Positions 51,876 through 60,881 of a stretch of DNA of 64,000 bases are shown piece by piece. The stretch's first letter is position 1, and each line of letters begins with the position of its first letter. This DNA is from Pseudomonas fluorescens. Lineage in GTDB: Bacteria; Pseudomonadota; Gammaproteobacteria; Pseudomonadales; Pseudomonadaceae. The position numbers and the translations under genes were made by a program. The stretch lies in contig NZ_CP015225.1 in NCBI RefSeq assembly GCF_001623525.1, positions 124,001 to 188,000 on the forward strand, in the 5' to 3' direction. Below the pieces are notes generated by a model. The model was given only the letters and a program-made list of their open reading frames with translations, was not told the DNA's origin and made no database searches.

Positions 51876-52337
51876 CCAGGTCGGCTATCAGGCCGCCTCG
51901 TGGCGGATGTTGATCTCGGCGCCCCGTTAACCACGCTGGCCGAACGCAGGCATTGTGGAGTGGGCATCCCGGCATGGATGCCGGGATAGCTGCGCTGGGC
52001 CCAGAGTGTGTAAAAACGCTTCACCAAAATTGAAGTATGCGCACCTACGTTAAATCTGAAATTTATCGGCACGTCAGCAGATGTGGATTTCGCGTAGAAA
52101 CGCGATTTCCAGTCCGATTTTGAGTACCTGTCGCGCTCAAAAACGTTTTTACACAGCCTGGGCCATGGATGGCCCTTCGCAGCGGGCCCACGGAGCAATG
52201 CCGGAGTGAGGGCACACCGAGCCTAGGCGAGGTGCCGAGTGGTGGGGCTGAAGCGCTTTGGTTACTTTCGCGCTTTTCGAAAGTGACCCGCCGTCAGGGC
52301 GGAACCCTAAGTCGCCGTTACCGCCGCAACGGATATA
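51876..52337. repeat. Dispersed Pseudomonas repeat, long form
   Basis: 51876-51933 and 52271-52337 match the two blocks at 22156-22213 and 22231-22297. Here they are about 340 bases apart, separated by GC-rich hairpin-forming DNA (for example ATCCCGGCATGGATGCCGGG at 51966-51985) and an inserted MITE-like element. No supported gene lies in it. Confidence 0.75.
52007..52155. mobile_element. MITE-like element with 12-bp terminal inverted repeats
   Basis: TGTGTAAAAACG at the left end is perfectly inverted at the right (CGTTTTTACACA). Imperfect complementarity continues outward (GGGCCCAGAG / GCCTGGGCC). The 149-bp interior is AT-richer than its surroundings, has a hairpin (TTCGCGTAGAAACGCGA) and no coding frame. 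It splits the GC-rich dispersed repeat. Confidence 0.65.
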
Positions 52338-52444
52338 CCCCCCACCCGACGAGCAAATACCAAGGCTCACAGCTGTATTGGCCGATGGGGCCCATCACTC
52401 AACTCCGCTATCCTGAACCTCAAATCCACCCGTCGAGCCTTTCC

Positions 52445-53113
52445 ATGCTTGAAGTCCGCCAAGTGCACAAAAGCTATCCCACGCCTCAGGGCCCATTGCC
52501 AGTGCTGCAAGGCATCGACCTGACGCTGATGCCCGGTAGCAGCCTGGCGCTGATGGGAGAGTCGGGCAGTGGCAAGAGCACCTTGCTGCATCTGGTCGCC
52601 GGGCTGGACAAAGTCGATCGCGGCAGCATCCGCAGTGGCGAACATCGGCTCGACGGCATGAGCGAAAGCCAATTGGCGAATTGGCGACGCACGGAAATCG
52701 GCCTGGTGTTCCAGCAGTTCAACCTCATCAGCAGCTTGTCGGTGGAGGACAACCTGGCGTTCCAGGCGCGTCTGTGCGGCCGTCATGACGCAGCGTGGCA
52801 AGCCCATCTGGTACAGCGGCTCGGGCTTTCAGGGCTGTTGCGGCGTTATCCCGAGCAACTGTCCGGCGGCCAGCAACAGCGGGTAGCGCTGGGGCGGGCA
52901 TTGGCTTCGCGACCGCCCTTGTTGCTGGCCGATGAACCCACCGGCAGCCTCGACGAAGCCACCAGCGACGAAGTCCTGCAACTGCTACTGGAACTGCTGG
53001 AGGGCAGCCCCACCAGCCTGCTGATGGTGACCCACAGTCCACGGGTGGCAGCTCGCCTGGCCCAGCGCGTGGTATTGCACGGCGGGCGGTTGGCGCAGGT
53101 GACCCAAGGGTGA
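52445..53113 (+). CDS. ABC transporter ATP-binding protein (MacB/LolD type)
   Basis: The product has 222 residues. Walker A GESGSGKST lies at about 36-44, then the Q-loop FQQFNL, signature LSGGQQQR, Walker B LLLADEPTGSLD and H-loop MVTHS. The size and sequence are of the LolD/MacB/FtsE class that partners FtsX-type permeases. ATG at 52445 (MLEVRQVHKSY) is used; the frame is open upstream only through the dispersed repeat. The stop overlaps the permease start (TGATG). Confidence 0.9.
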   Translation: MLEVRQVHKSYPTPQGPLPVLQGIDLTLMPGSSLALMGESGSGKSTLLHLVAGLDKVDRGSIRSGEHRLDGMSESQLANWRRTEIGLVFQQFNLISSLSVEDNLAFQARLCGRHDAAWQAHLVQRLGLSGLLRRYPEQLSGGQQQRVALGRALASRPPLLLADEPTGSLDEATSDEVLQLLLELLEGSPTSLLMVTHSPRVAARLAQRVVLHGGRLAQVTQG

Positions 53114-55581
53114 TGATTTTTCGCCAGACCCTCAAAGCCCTGCTCAGCCATTGGCGCCAACACCCGGTGCAATTCTTCAGCGTGCTGACCGGCCTGTGGC
53201 TGGCAACCAGCCTGCTCACTGGCGTGCAAGCGCTGAACAGCCAGGCCCGGGACAGCTACGCTCGGGCCAGCCAACTGATCGGCGGCGAACCCCAGGCCAG
53301 CCTCAGTGCGCCCGGTGGCGGCACCTTTCCCCAGCAATGGTTTGTCGAGCTGCGGCGTCAGGGCTGGCCGGTGTCGCCAGTGTTGCAGGCTCGGGTGCTG
53401 CTCAAGGACCACGAGGATCAGCGCCTGCAACTGACCGGCATCGACCCGGTGTCGCTGCCGCCCGGTGCCGCGCTGGCGGGGCAGGCGCGGGAGATGACTG
53501 AGGTGGTGGCGTTCTTTACCGACCCCGGCCGCACCTGGATCGCCCCGCAAACCTTGCAAGCCCTGGGGCTGACCGAGGGCGACCGACCCCGGAGTGTCGA
53601 TGGGCAAACCCTGCCGCCGTTGCATGCCCAGGAGGACATGGCGCCGGGCGTGCTGTTGATGGACATCGGTTTTGCCCAACAGGTACTCGGGTTGCCGGAG
53701 CAATTGTCGCGACTGTTGCTGCCCGCCACGTTCAGTGCCGCATTACCGGAAGCGTTCACCGGTCGCCTGCAACTCAAGCACGCCGATGAAGAAAACAACC
53801 TGTCGCGCCTGACCGAAAGTTTTCACCTGAACCTCGATGCCTTGGGGTTTTTATCCTTCGTGGTGGGACTGTTCATCGTTCACGCGGCCATCGGCCTGGC
53901 CCTGGAACAACGCCGCAGTCTGTTGCGGACCCTGCGCGCCTGTGGTGTCAGTGCGCGGGTGCTGGTCACCAGCCTGACCATCGAACTGGGCGCGTTGGCC
54001 TTGCTGGGCGGGATCGCCGGGGTGCTCAGCGGCTATTGGCTGGCGAGCCTGTTGTTGCCCGATGTCGCGGCGAGCCTGCGAGGTTTGTATGGCGCCGAAG
54101 TGGCCGGACACTTGAACCTCAGCCCATGGTGGTGGTTCAGCGGTGTCGGCTTGAGTCTGCTCGGTGCGCTGCTGGCCGGCGCTGACAGCCTTTTGCGGGC
54201 GGCGCGCCTGCCCTTGCTGGCGCTGGCCAACCCCCAGGCCTGGCATCAGGCCCATGCCCAATGGCTGCGACGCCAGGGTTGGGTGGCGACGGTGGCGGCA
54301 TTGATTGCCGCCTCGGCGTTGATCTGGGGCGATAGCCTGGCCAGTGGTTTTGTCCTGATGACCGCCTTGTTGCTGGGCGCGGCGCTGGCCTTGCCGGTGT
54401 TGCTCAACAGTGCGCTGAAGCGGTTGTCGAGCCGCAGCCGCTCGGTGCTCGGGCAGTGGTTTCTTGCCGATTGCCGCCAGCAATTGCCGACATTGAGCCT
54501 GGCGCTGATGGCTTTGTTGCTGGCGCTGGCGGCCAATATCGGCGCCGGCAGCATGACCGCCGGTTTTCGCCAGACCTTCAGCAACTGGCTCGAACAACGG
54601 TTGACCGCCGAGTTGTACATCAACCCGCAGACCCCGGCCCAGGCGGACGAACTGCACGCCTGGCTCAAGCAACAACCGGCGATCACTGCCGTCGTTCCCC
54701 TCTGGCAAGTCTCGGTCCCGTTGCAGGGCTGGCCGACGGATATCCACGGCATCATCGATCACCCCCACTATCGACAGCATTGGCCGCTGCTGGATTCGGC
54801 CGGCGACAAGCCGTGGGAACAACTGGCCGCCGCCGACACCCTCATGCTCAGCGAACAACTGGCACGGCGTCTCAAGGTGGGTATCGGCGATCAGTTGACC
54901 CTGCCGACACCTCAGGGGCCATGGGCACTGCGCATCGTTGGCATCTACGCCGACTACGGCAATCCCAAGGGCCATGTGCTGGTCAACGTCGATCACTTGC
55001 TGGCGCACTGGCCGAACCTGACGCCGAACCGTTTCAACCTGCGCATCGAACCGTCCGCGATCCCGGCGCTACTGACAGCGTTGCAAGACCGGTTCAGCCT
55101 GGATGACAGCCGCATCGTCGACCAGGCCCGGCTCAAGGGCTGGTCGACCCAGGTGTTCGAACGCACCTTCGCCGCCACCGCTGCCCTCAACAGCCTGACC
55201 CTGGCGGTGGCCGGGGTGGCGCTGTTCATCAGTCTGCTGACCCAGAGCCAGAGTCGCCTCGCTCAGTTGGCGCCGCTGTGGGCGCTGGGGGTGACGCGTC
55301 GGCAGTTGATGCTGCTCAACCTCGGCCAGACCTGGCTGCTGGCGCTGCTGACCTTGGTCCTGGCGTTGCCGCTGGGCATCGCCCTGGCCTGGTGCCTGGA
55401 CACGGTGATCAACGTGCAGGCTTTCGGTTGGCGCCTGCCATTGCGGGTGTTGCCGTTGCAATTGGTGCAATTGCTGGCCCTGGCGATGCTCGCCACGCTG
55501 CTGGCATCGGCCTGGCCGCTGTATGCGTTGTACCGCACGCAGCCGGCGGATTTGCTGAGGACCTTTGCCCATGAAGATTAG
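53113..55581 (+). CDS. FtsX-type ABC permease
   Basis: The product has 822 residues and about ten membrane helices: one at the N-terminus, then FtsX-like blocks at about 250-370 and 700-815 with further helices between. Large periplasmic domains at about 40-235 and 490-690 are typical of the AttFG/LolCE-like type VII ABC superfamily. These use mechanotransmission rather than import. It is coupled to the ATPase gene and overlaps the following lipoprotein gene. Confidence 0.88.
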   Translation: MIFRQTLKALLSHWRQHPVQFFSVLTGLWLATSLLTGVQALNSQARDSYARASQLIGGEPQASLSAPGGGTFPQQWFVELRRQGWPVSPVLQARVLLKDHEDQRLQLTGIDPVSLPPGAALAGQAREMTEVVAFFTDPGRTWIAPQTLQALGLTEGDRPRSVDGQTLPPLHAQEDMAPGVLLMDIGFAQQVLGLPEQLSRLLLPATFSAALPEAFTGRLQLKHADEENNLSRLTESFHLNLDALGFLSFVVGLFIVHAAIGLALEQRRSLLRTLRACGVSARVLVTSLTIELGALALLGGIAGVLSGYWLASLLLPDVAASLRGLYGAEVAGHLNLSPWWWFSGVGLSLLGALLAGADSLLRAARLPLLALANPQAWHQAHAQWLRRQGWVATVAALIAASALIWGDSLASGFVLMTALLLGAALALPVLLNSALKRLSSRSRSVLGQWFLADCRQQLPTLSLALMALLLALAANIGAGSMTAGFRQTFSNWLEQRLTAELYINPQTPAQADELHAWLKQQPAITAVVPLWQVSVPLQGWPTDIHGIIDHPHYRQHWPLLDSAGDKPWEQLAAADTLMLSEQLARRLKVGIGDQLTLPTPQGPWALRIVGIYADYGNPKGHVLVNVDHLLAHWPNLTPNRFNLRIEPSAIPALLTALQDRFSLDDSRIVDQARLKGWSTQVFERTFAATAALNSLTLAVAGVALFISLLTQSQSRLAQLAPLWALGVTRRQLMLLNLGQTWLLALLTLVLALPLGIALAWCLDTVINVQAFGWRLPLRVLPLQLVQLLALAMLATLLASAWPLYALYRTQPADLLRTFAHED

Positions 55582-56644
55582 AGTCGGCGTGTTGTTGCTG
55601 CTGGCGTTGCTCAGCGGTTGTGATGACTCCGCGCCAGCGCAGAAGGGTTTTGCCGGCCTCGGCGACCAGGCTGTGGCCTTCACCCCGGTGGTGCCTGGAC
55701 GGGTATTCAGTTTCCCCGCCGACCACGGGATTCATGAAGGTTTTCGTATCGAGTGGTGGTACGTCACCGCCAATCTCAAGGATGCCCAGGGGCATGAGTT
55801 CGGCGTGCAATGGACGTTGTTTCGCAGCGCCTTGAATGCCGCGCCCCAGGCCGGCGGCTGGCGCAACCAGACGATCTGGCTCGGCCACGCGGCGGTCACA
55901 TCCGCCACCGTGCACCATGCCGCCGAGCGTTATGCACGAGGCGGGGTGGGGCAGGCCGGGGTACGGACGACACCCTTCGAGGCCTGGATCGACGACTGGC
56001 GCTTCGGCACTCGAACGACGGGCGTCGACCCGCTGGCGGATATGCAATTGCAGGCCCGGGACCCGCGCTTCAGCTATGCGTTGCGGCTCACTTCGACCCG
56101 TCCGTTGGTGTTGCAGGGCGACCACGGTTTCAGCCAGAAATCCGAACAGGGGCAGGCGTCGTACTACTACAGCCAGCCGTTCTTCCAGGCCAGCGGTGAA
56201 TTGGAAATCGATGGCCAGCGTTACGCGGTCAGCGGCCCGGCCTGGCTCGACCGAGAATGGAGCAGCCAGCCCCTGAGTGCAAACCAGACTGGCTGGGACT
56301 GGTTTTCCCTGCACTTGGACAGCGGCGAGCACCTGATGCTCTACCGCATGCGCCACAAGGACGGCGCGCCGTATCTCACGGGCACCTGGATCGACGCCCA
56401 GGGCCAAGCGCAAACCCTGCACGCCGGGCAGATCAGCCTGGCGCCACTGGAAAGCGCCAAGGTCGCCGGGCGGTCGATGCCGGTGCGCTGGTCGATCAAG
56501 ATCCCTGCCAGGCAGCTCGACGTGACGACCCAACCCTTGAACCCCAACGCCTGGATGAACTTGCAGATTCCTTATTGGGAAGGGCCGGTGCGATTGAACG
56601 GTAGCCACGTCGGCAACGGCTACCTGGAAATGACCGGCTACTGA
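55571..56644 (+). CDS. CrtC/AttH-like lipocalin-fold lipoprotein
   Basis: The product has 357 residues. The lipoprotein signal MKIRVGVLLLLALLSGC has an LSGC lipobox. The mature protein has the hydroxyneurosporene synthase (CrtC)/AttH signature: FPADHGIHEGFRIEWWYVTANL, SGPAWLDREWSSQPL and WDWFSLHLDSGEHLMLYRMR. AttH-type proteins accompany AttEFG ABC transporters, exactly as here. The ATG at 55571 lies inside the end of the permease gene. The ligand is unknown; carotenoid hydration is unlikely since no carotenoid genes are present. Confidence 0.85.
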   Translation: MKIRVGVLLLLALLSGCDDSAPAQKGFAGLGDQAVAFTPVVPGRVFSFPADHGIHEGFRIEWWYVTANLKDAQGHEFGVQWTLFRSALNAAPQAGGWRNQTIWLGHAAVTSATVHHAAERYARGGVGQAGVRTTPFEAWIDDWRFGTRTTGVDPLADMQLQARDPRFSYALRLTSTRPLVLQGDHGFSQKSEQGQASYYYSQPFFQASGELEIDGQRYAVSGPAWLDREWSSQPLSANQTGWDWFSLHLDSGEHLMLYRMRHKDGAPYLTGTWIDAQGQAQTLHAGQISLAPLESAKVAGRSMPVRWSIKIPARQLDVTTQPLNPNAWMNLQIPYWEGPVRLNGSHVGNGYLEMTGY

Positions 56645-56709
56645 GAATCGCCGGAACTCCCCACGAATCTCAGCCCTCATACCTTATGAATGCCTCGCAG
56701 GAGCCCGTC

Positions 56710-56952
56710 ATGAGCGATGACCTCAAACCCCCGTCGCTGGCCGATTGGCAGCGGCTGTTCGACGACAAGGCTTATTGGCAACAATCACCCGACGTTCATT
56801 TCACCGAGCTGATGCGAGTGGCCAATGACCTGTTCGGCCAGGGTGCCATCGACCTGGCGCAGTGGCAGGCGCTGAAGACCAAGGCTGAGCAACTGCACCA
56901 GCGCTCCCCCGATGCCAACGTCGCTGAAGAAGTCGCCGACCCTGATGCCTGA
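56710..56952 (+). CDS. Small conserved-type hypothetical protein
   Basis: The product has 80 residues, is acidic and soluble: MSDDLKPPSLADWQRLFDDKAYWQQSPDVHFTELMRVANDLFGQGAIDLAQWQALKTKAEQLHQ... ATG at 56710 follows AGGAG with 6 bases spacing and is preferred to the start at 56686. It is probably helical. Function unknown. It may be co-transcribed with the next small gene, 31 bases downstream. Confidence 0.65.
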   Translation: MSDDLKPPSLADWQRLFDDKAYWQQSPDVHFTELMRVANDLFGQGAIDLAQWQALKTKAEQLHQRSPDANVAEEVADPDA

Positions 56953-56983
56953 TTGCCAGGCTTGAACAACCAAGGAGTTCGTC

Positions 56984-57157
56984 ATGAACCACCGTTCCGA
57001 TCAAACGCCGCACAACCCTGACGAGCCGGCGATGCCTGGCGAAGTGGAACGCGACAACGACGCCTTGCGCCCCAACGATCCCGCCAAGCGCAAACAGCAG
57101 CAGGGGGATGCGGAAGCGGGAGAGACCGATGCGCAGAAAACCGGTCGGCGTGGTTGA
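56984..57157 (+). CDS. Short hydrophilic hypothetical protein
   Basis: The product has 57 residues, is highly charged and lacks hydrophobic segments (MNHRSDQTPHNPDEPAMPGE.. ..AKRKQQQGDAEAGETDAQKTGRRG). It is probably disordered. AAGGAG lies 7 bases before the ATG, which supports real translation. Function unknown. Confidence 0.6.
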   Translation: MNHRSDQTPHNPDEPAMPGEVERDNDALRPNDPAKRKQQQGDAEAGETDAQKTGRRG

Positions 57158-57232
57158 GGTGGCGCATCAAGGATAAATAATTATTTAAATGGACTCGCGG
57201 AAATATCCTGCAAGTTCCACTAATATTGTGCC

Positions 57233-57295
57233 GTTCGCCCAGTGTCAGGCTCTTTACCAGTGCATGGATTGCCGAGGCCGTCGCACTGGGCGAAC
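57233..57295. repeat. Inverted repeat with 12-bp perfect arms
   Basis: GTTCGCCCAGTG at 57233-57244 is inverted at 57284-57295 (CACTGGGCGAAC) around a 39-base loop. It lies between the small hydrophilic gene and hcp. Confidence 0.6.
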
Positions 57296-57324
57296 ACCTC
57301 TGAGGGAAAATATCCCTGTTTACT

Positions 57325-57363
57325 TCAATGCACATCGGCCAGCAGGACTGGCCGGTGCATTGA
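57325..57363 (-). terminator. Hairpin after hcp, possible terminator
   Basis: TCAATGCAC..GGCCAG and CTGGCC..GTGCATTGA form a long stem just past the hcp stop. No strong T-run follows. Confidence 0.45.
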
Positions 57364-57376
57364 CGAATGCGCGGAC

Positions 57377-57895
57377 TTAACCGGCGGCCGGTGCACGCCA
57401 GTCATCGACGCCCAGCGTGCTGCAGGCTATGTGATTCCAGGTGATCTTGCGGTACGAGAAGTGCACATCTTGCAGGTGAGTGAAATGTGAATTTGCCGGG
57501 TCTTGGCAGTTGAGCATGTAGTCCTTGATTTCGACGATAATCGCGTCCTCCAGCGTAGTGGTGTAGTAATGCTCTTGGGTTCCGGAGGCTGAAGTGCGGT
57601 ACCACTTGATTTCAACTTTGGCCAGGGTTTCGCCGCGGCACAGGACTTCCTGCAGCATCGGTGAGGTTCTGTCAAAGACTTTAGTGATGACTAAGGGTTG
57701 GTGTATGCGTTGACCAGTTGGCTGACCGGACTGGGGGTCTCGTGGAATGGTCACCTGATGCTGGAAACCTTGCACCATGATTTCGTCTTTATGACCTTCC
57801 TGATAAATGTTACCCACCGAGTCGGCGGTAAACGCCTTCTCGGTCAGTAATATTTGACTGTTGTCTGTAATGGTCATGTACGCGGGGGTAGCCAA
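57377..57895 (-). CDS. hcp: Hcp-family type VI secretion tube protein
   Basis: The product has 172 residues. It contains MATPAYMTITDNSQILLTEKAFTADSVGNIYQEGHKDEIMVQGFQHQVTIPRDPQSGQPTGQRIHQPLVITKVFDRTSPML, the Hcp core, and continues to the C-terminal DVHFSYRKITWNH strands. TTG at 57895 is taken as start because it gives the family-typical MATPAYM and has AGGAG upstream; the frame is open further but without a start of that quality. Hcp forms the secreted inner tube of the type VI system. No other T6SS gene is in the window, so it is an orphan copy, perhaps carrying its own effector. Confidence 0.9.
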   Translation of the reverse strand: MATPAYMTITDNSQILLTEKAFTADSVGNIYQEGHKDEIMVQGFQHQVTIPRDPQSGQPTGQRIHQPLVITKVFDRTSPMLQEVLCRGETLAKVEIKWYRTSASGTQEHYYTTTLEDAIIVEIKDYMLNCQDPANSHFTHLQDVHFSYRKITWNHIACSTLGVDDWRAPAAG

Positions 57896-58192
57896 TGGAT
57901 GCTCTCCTTCCTGGATAACGATGGGGCCTGGGACTGGATTCGCCCGAGGTGGCCTGACGATTATCAAGAGCTATGCCATTTTTAAAAAAACTATAAATAT
58001 CAATAAGTTGATTTTGTATCGGGCTGATCCTTCCTCCAAACAGACCAGAAAGCGCTCAAAGACTTGCCCGGCCCATTGCAGTGCCTCGCGGTTCCACCAG
58101 GCACCGCGATGCCCGGGTCGGCAGGCCAAGAAAGGCGCGCCGCGTGCATGCCTCTCAGGCAGTTTTTTGCCGTTTTGTCCTTCGGCTTATTC
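57896..58192. other. Intergenic, no gene recognised
   Basis: The hcp promoter should lie in the AT-rich part around 57975-58020 (TTTTTAAAAAAACTATAAAT). The frames here read as shadows. Confidence 0.45.
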
Positions 58193-59569
58193 CTACACGC
58201 CCAATGCAGCCCTGCACTCATCGATGGAGCGCTGTTGCGTCTGGGCGTACAGCCCCAACTCATCGATGGTCGCCCGCCCCAGCGCTGCTTCAAAGGCGTG
58301 GCGATTGGACTGCCCGGCGTAGTGGCTCTGGGCAGCATCGCCAAGGTTCGACTGGAAAATGCCGGCGGCGCTGACCGGCAGGAAGTCTTCATACACCAAG
58401 GGTTCGGCACGCAGGTATTGCTGCTCCAACAGGCGTTCCAGCGAGGCCGTGCGCTCGACGCTGCCCTTGGCGGCGAGGCCCTTGGGCGTCACGAAATAAC
58501 GGAAGTACGCCAGTGCTTCTCGACGCAGCTCATCGTGGTTGTCGGGGAATTGGGCAAAGTGCTCGCTCATCAGCGTGTTGTAGCGTTCGGCGTTGGCCTC
58601 GTTGGGGAAATCCCCCAACGCATCCCGCGCAGCGTTGAGCAATCGATCGTAGAGCGCGCGACCCTTGGGCGTGAGGGCGGCGCCGCGTTGCTCGATTTCG
58701 CCAAAGCGAGCGCTGTGGCTGCCTTGGGATGGTGATTGATCGGTGAAGCTGACCGGCTCATCGAGGGCCTTGAAGCTGGTCTGGCGCAGCAGGATCGGGC
58801 ATTGGCGGCGAGGCGGGCCTTCGATCACGGCTTTGGGTGTGATGCCATGCACGGGCATCCGGGCCTGGACGATGTCGATGTCCAGGGTGCGCGGTGTCAG
58901 GTGGTTGATGTGCGGGCCCTTGAAGGCCACCACATCGGCGATCAAGCGATGTTGGGCGCTCAGTTGCCGGTACTGCTCGGCGGTGACCGTGGCGCTGTGG
59001 TGCCAGCGAAAGGTTTCCAGGGCTTGTAGGACGAAGTCCTCAGCCTGGGACTCGCTCAGGCCGCCCTGGTATTCGGCCTGCTCGATGAGCTCAAGGGCCC
59101 TGGGGGTGAAAATCTGCCGTTTATCCAACACCGATTCGGCAAAGGCCCGAAGCTCGGCGTGCTCGATCAGTTCCAGGCGCAGCAGAGAGGTAAACACCCG
59201 GAACGGGCTGACCTGCAACGCGCTTTCGTGCACGGCGCGGAAGGCGGTGGAATGCACCGGCACCCCGGCAGGCGTGAGGTCGTAGTAGCCCACCGGCTGC
59301 ATGCCCATGACCGCGAACAGACGCCCCAGGGTCGCCAGCTCGGCGGCGGTGCCGACGCGGATCGCGCCGTGGCGTTCCAGGTCCAGGCGTTCGAGTTCGC
59401 CGGTGCTGCGCAGGTGTGCGGCCAGGATCGGGTCTTCGGCCAGCACCTGGGCGTTGGTGTGCTCCACCAGCTTCATCAGGGCGCCATACAGCGGCACCTC
59501 GTCGCGGTACATGTCGGACATCGCTCTAGAGAAGCGTTGGCGGATCAGGTCGGGGCTGACGAAGCTCAT
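58193..59569 (-). CDS. hglS: 2-oxoadipate dioxygenase/decarboxylase (HglS/YdcJ, DUF1338)
   Basis: The product has 458 residues, matching the family length. It begins MSFVSPDLIRQRFSRAMSDMYRDEVPLYGALMKLVEHTN and carries the VEHTN His expected to bind Fe(II), plus ..GPHINHLTPRTLDID.. in the second half. HglS converts 2-oxoadipate to D-2-hydroxyglutarate in D-lysine catabolism of Pseudomonas. ATG at 59569 has AGGA upstream and is preferred to the GTG-led frame at 59638. It is followed by no partner on its strand and is probably monocistronic. Confidence 0.88.
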   Translation of the reverse strand: MSFVSPDLIRQRFSRAMSDMYRDEVPLYGALMKLVEHTNAQVLAEDPILAAHLRSTGELERLDLERHGAIRVGTAAELATLGRLFAVMGMQPVGYYDLTPAGVPVHSTAFRAVHESALQVSPFRVFTSLLRLELIEHAELRAFAESVLDKRQIFTPRALELIEQAEYQGGLSESQAEDFVLQALETFRWHHSATVTAEQYRQLSAQHRLIADVVAFKGPHINHLTPRTLDIDIVQARMPVHGITPKAVIEGPPRRQCPILLRQTSFKALDEPVSFTDQSPSQGSHSARFGEIEQRGAALTPKGRALYDRLLNAARDALGDFPNEANAERYNTLMSEHFAQFPDNHDELRREALAYFRYFVTPKGLAAKGSVERTASLERLLEQQYLRAEPLVYEDFLPVSAAGIFQSNLGDAAQSHYAGQSNRHAFEAALGRATIDELGLYAQTQQRSIDECRAALGV

Positions 59570-59657
59570 CGTAAGAATTCCTGGCGAGGGCTGTGGGAAA
59601 GTTGGACGAAAGATCGCAGCCTTCGCCGGCCCCGGCAAACGAAGAATCTTCAGGACT

Positions 59658-60878
59658 TCATTCTGCCAGGGACTGATCCACCAGCTCGATCCAGTGCCGC
59701 ACGGGCGTGCGCCCGGCGCCGTCGAGGTGGTTCTGGCAGCCGACGTTGGCGGTGACGATCAGCTCCGGCTGGCCACTTTCCAGCGCATTGAGGCGGTTGT
59801 CGCGCAATTGCCGCGCCAGGGCGGGCTGGGTCAGCGAATAGGTGCCGGCCGAGCCGCAACACAAATGGCCGTCGGGCACCTCGGTGAGGTTGAAACCCAG
59901 CCGCGTCAGCAGCGCCTCAATGCTGCCGCCGAGTTTCTGCGCGTGCTGCAAGGTGCAGGGGCAATGCACGGCAATGCGCTGGTTCCTGGCCGCGCAGATC
60001 TGTTCCAGCGGTTCCTTGCCGAGCACTTGCACCAGGTCCAGTGCCCGTTCACTCACCTGTCTGGCCTTGGCGGCGTAGGCGCGGTCGTGTTCCAGCAGGT
60101 GCCCGTAGTCCTTGATGAAGGCGCCGCAGCCGCTGGCGGTCTGGACGATGGCTTCAGCACCGTTTTCCAGGTGCGGCCACCAGGCGTCGATGTTCTGTCG
60201 GGCGCGGTCCAATCCGGTGGCCTGAGCGTCGAGGTGATACTCCAGCGCACCGCAGCAGCCGGCCTGCGCACAGGGGATCACGCTGATGCCGAGTCGATCC
60301 AGCACTCGCGCTGCCGAGGCATTGGTGTTGGGCGACAGGCCCGGTTGCACGCAACCTTCGAGCATCAACACCGTACGCCGATGCCGCAGAGGCGGGCGCT
60401 CGCCGCGAGACGGGGAAGGGCGGGGCAACTTGGCGGTCAGGTTCGCCGGCAGCAACGGACGGAAGACCGCGCCAAGACGCAGCAGGGCCTTGAACCGCTC
60501 GGGGCTGGCGGCCAGGCTTCGCAGCCCCAGGCGCAGCGCACGTTGGTCGGCGGGGCGCGGTACGGCTTGGTCGACCACCGCCCGGCCGATGTCCAGCAGG
60601 TTGTGGTAATCCACACCGGACGGGCAGGTGGTCTCGCAGTTGCGACAGGACAGGCAGCGATCCAGGTGCAACTGGGTGCTGGCTGTCGCCGGCTGGCCTT
60701 CGAGTACTTGCTTGATCAGGTAGATGCGTCCGCGCGGGCCGTCCAGTTCATCGCCGAGCAATTGGTAAGTGGGGCAGGTGGCGTTGCAGAAACCGCAATG
60801 CACGCAACTGCGCAGGATCCGTTCGGCTTCTTCGGCGCGGGGCAGGTTTTTGCTTTCCTCACTGAAGCGAGTCTGCAT
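59658..60878 (-). CDS. glcF: Glycolate oxidase iron-sulfur subunit GlcF
   Basis: The product has 406 residues. Two 4Fe-4S motifs lie at about 25-35 (CVHCGFCNATCP) and 75-86 (CLSCRNCETTCP), followed by two CCG domains (..AQAGCCGAL.. and ..GHLCCGSAGTY..). It passes electrons from GlcD/GlcE to the quinone pool during glycolate oxidation to glyoxylate. It would normally follow glcE within a few bases; here a palindromic element separates them. Confidence 0.93.
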   Translation of the reverse strand: MQTRFSEESKNLPRAEEAERILRSCVHCGFCNATCPTYQLLGDELDGPRGRIYLIKQVLEGQPATASTQLHLDRCLSCRNCETTCPSGVDYHNLLDIGRAVVDQAVPRPADQRALRLGLRSLAASPERFKALLRLGAVFRPLLPANLTAKLPRPSPSRGERPPLRHRRTVLMLEGCVQPGLSPNTNASAARVLDRLGISVIPCAQAGCCGALEYHLDAQATGLDRARQNIDAWWPHLENGAEAIVQTASGCGAFIKDYGHLLEHDRAYAAKARQVSERALDLVQVLGKEPLEQICAARNQRIAVHCPCTLQHAQKLGGSIEALLTRLGFNLTEVPDGHLCCGSAGTYSLTQPALARQLRDNRLNALESGQPELIVTANVGCQNHLDGAGRTPVRHWIELVDQSLAE

Positions 60879-60881
60879 AGT

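Noticed and set aside
52169..52444. 92-residue N-terminal extension of the ABC ATPase
   Set aside because: It is the translation of the dispersed repeat. The ATPase domain starts at 52445.
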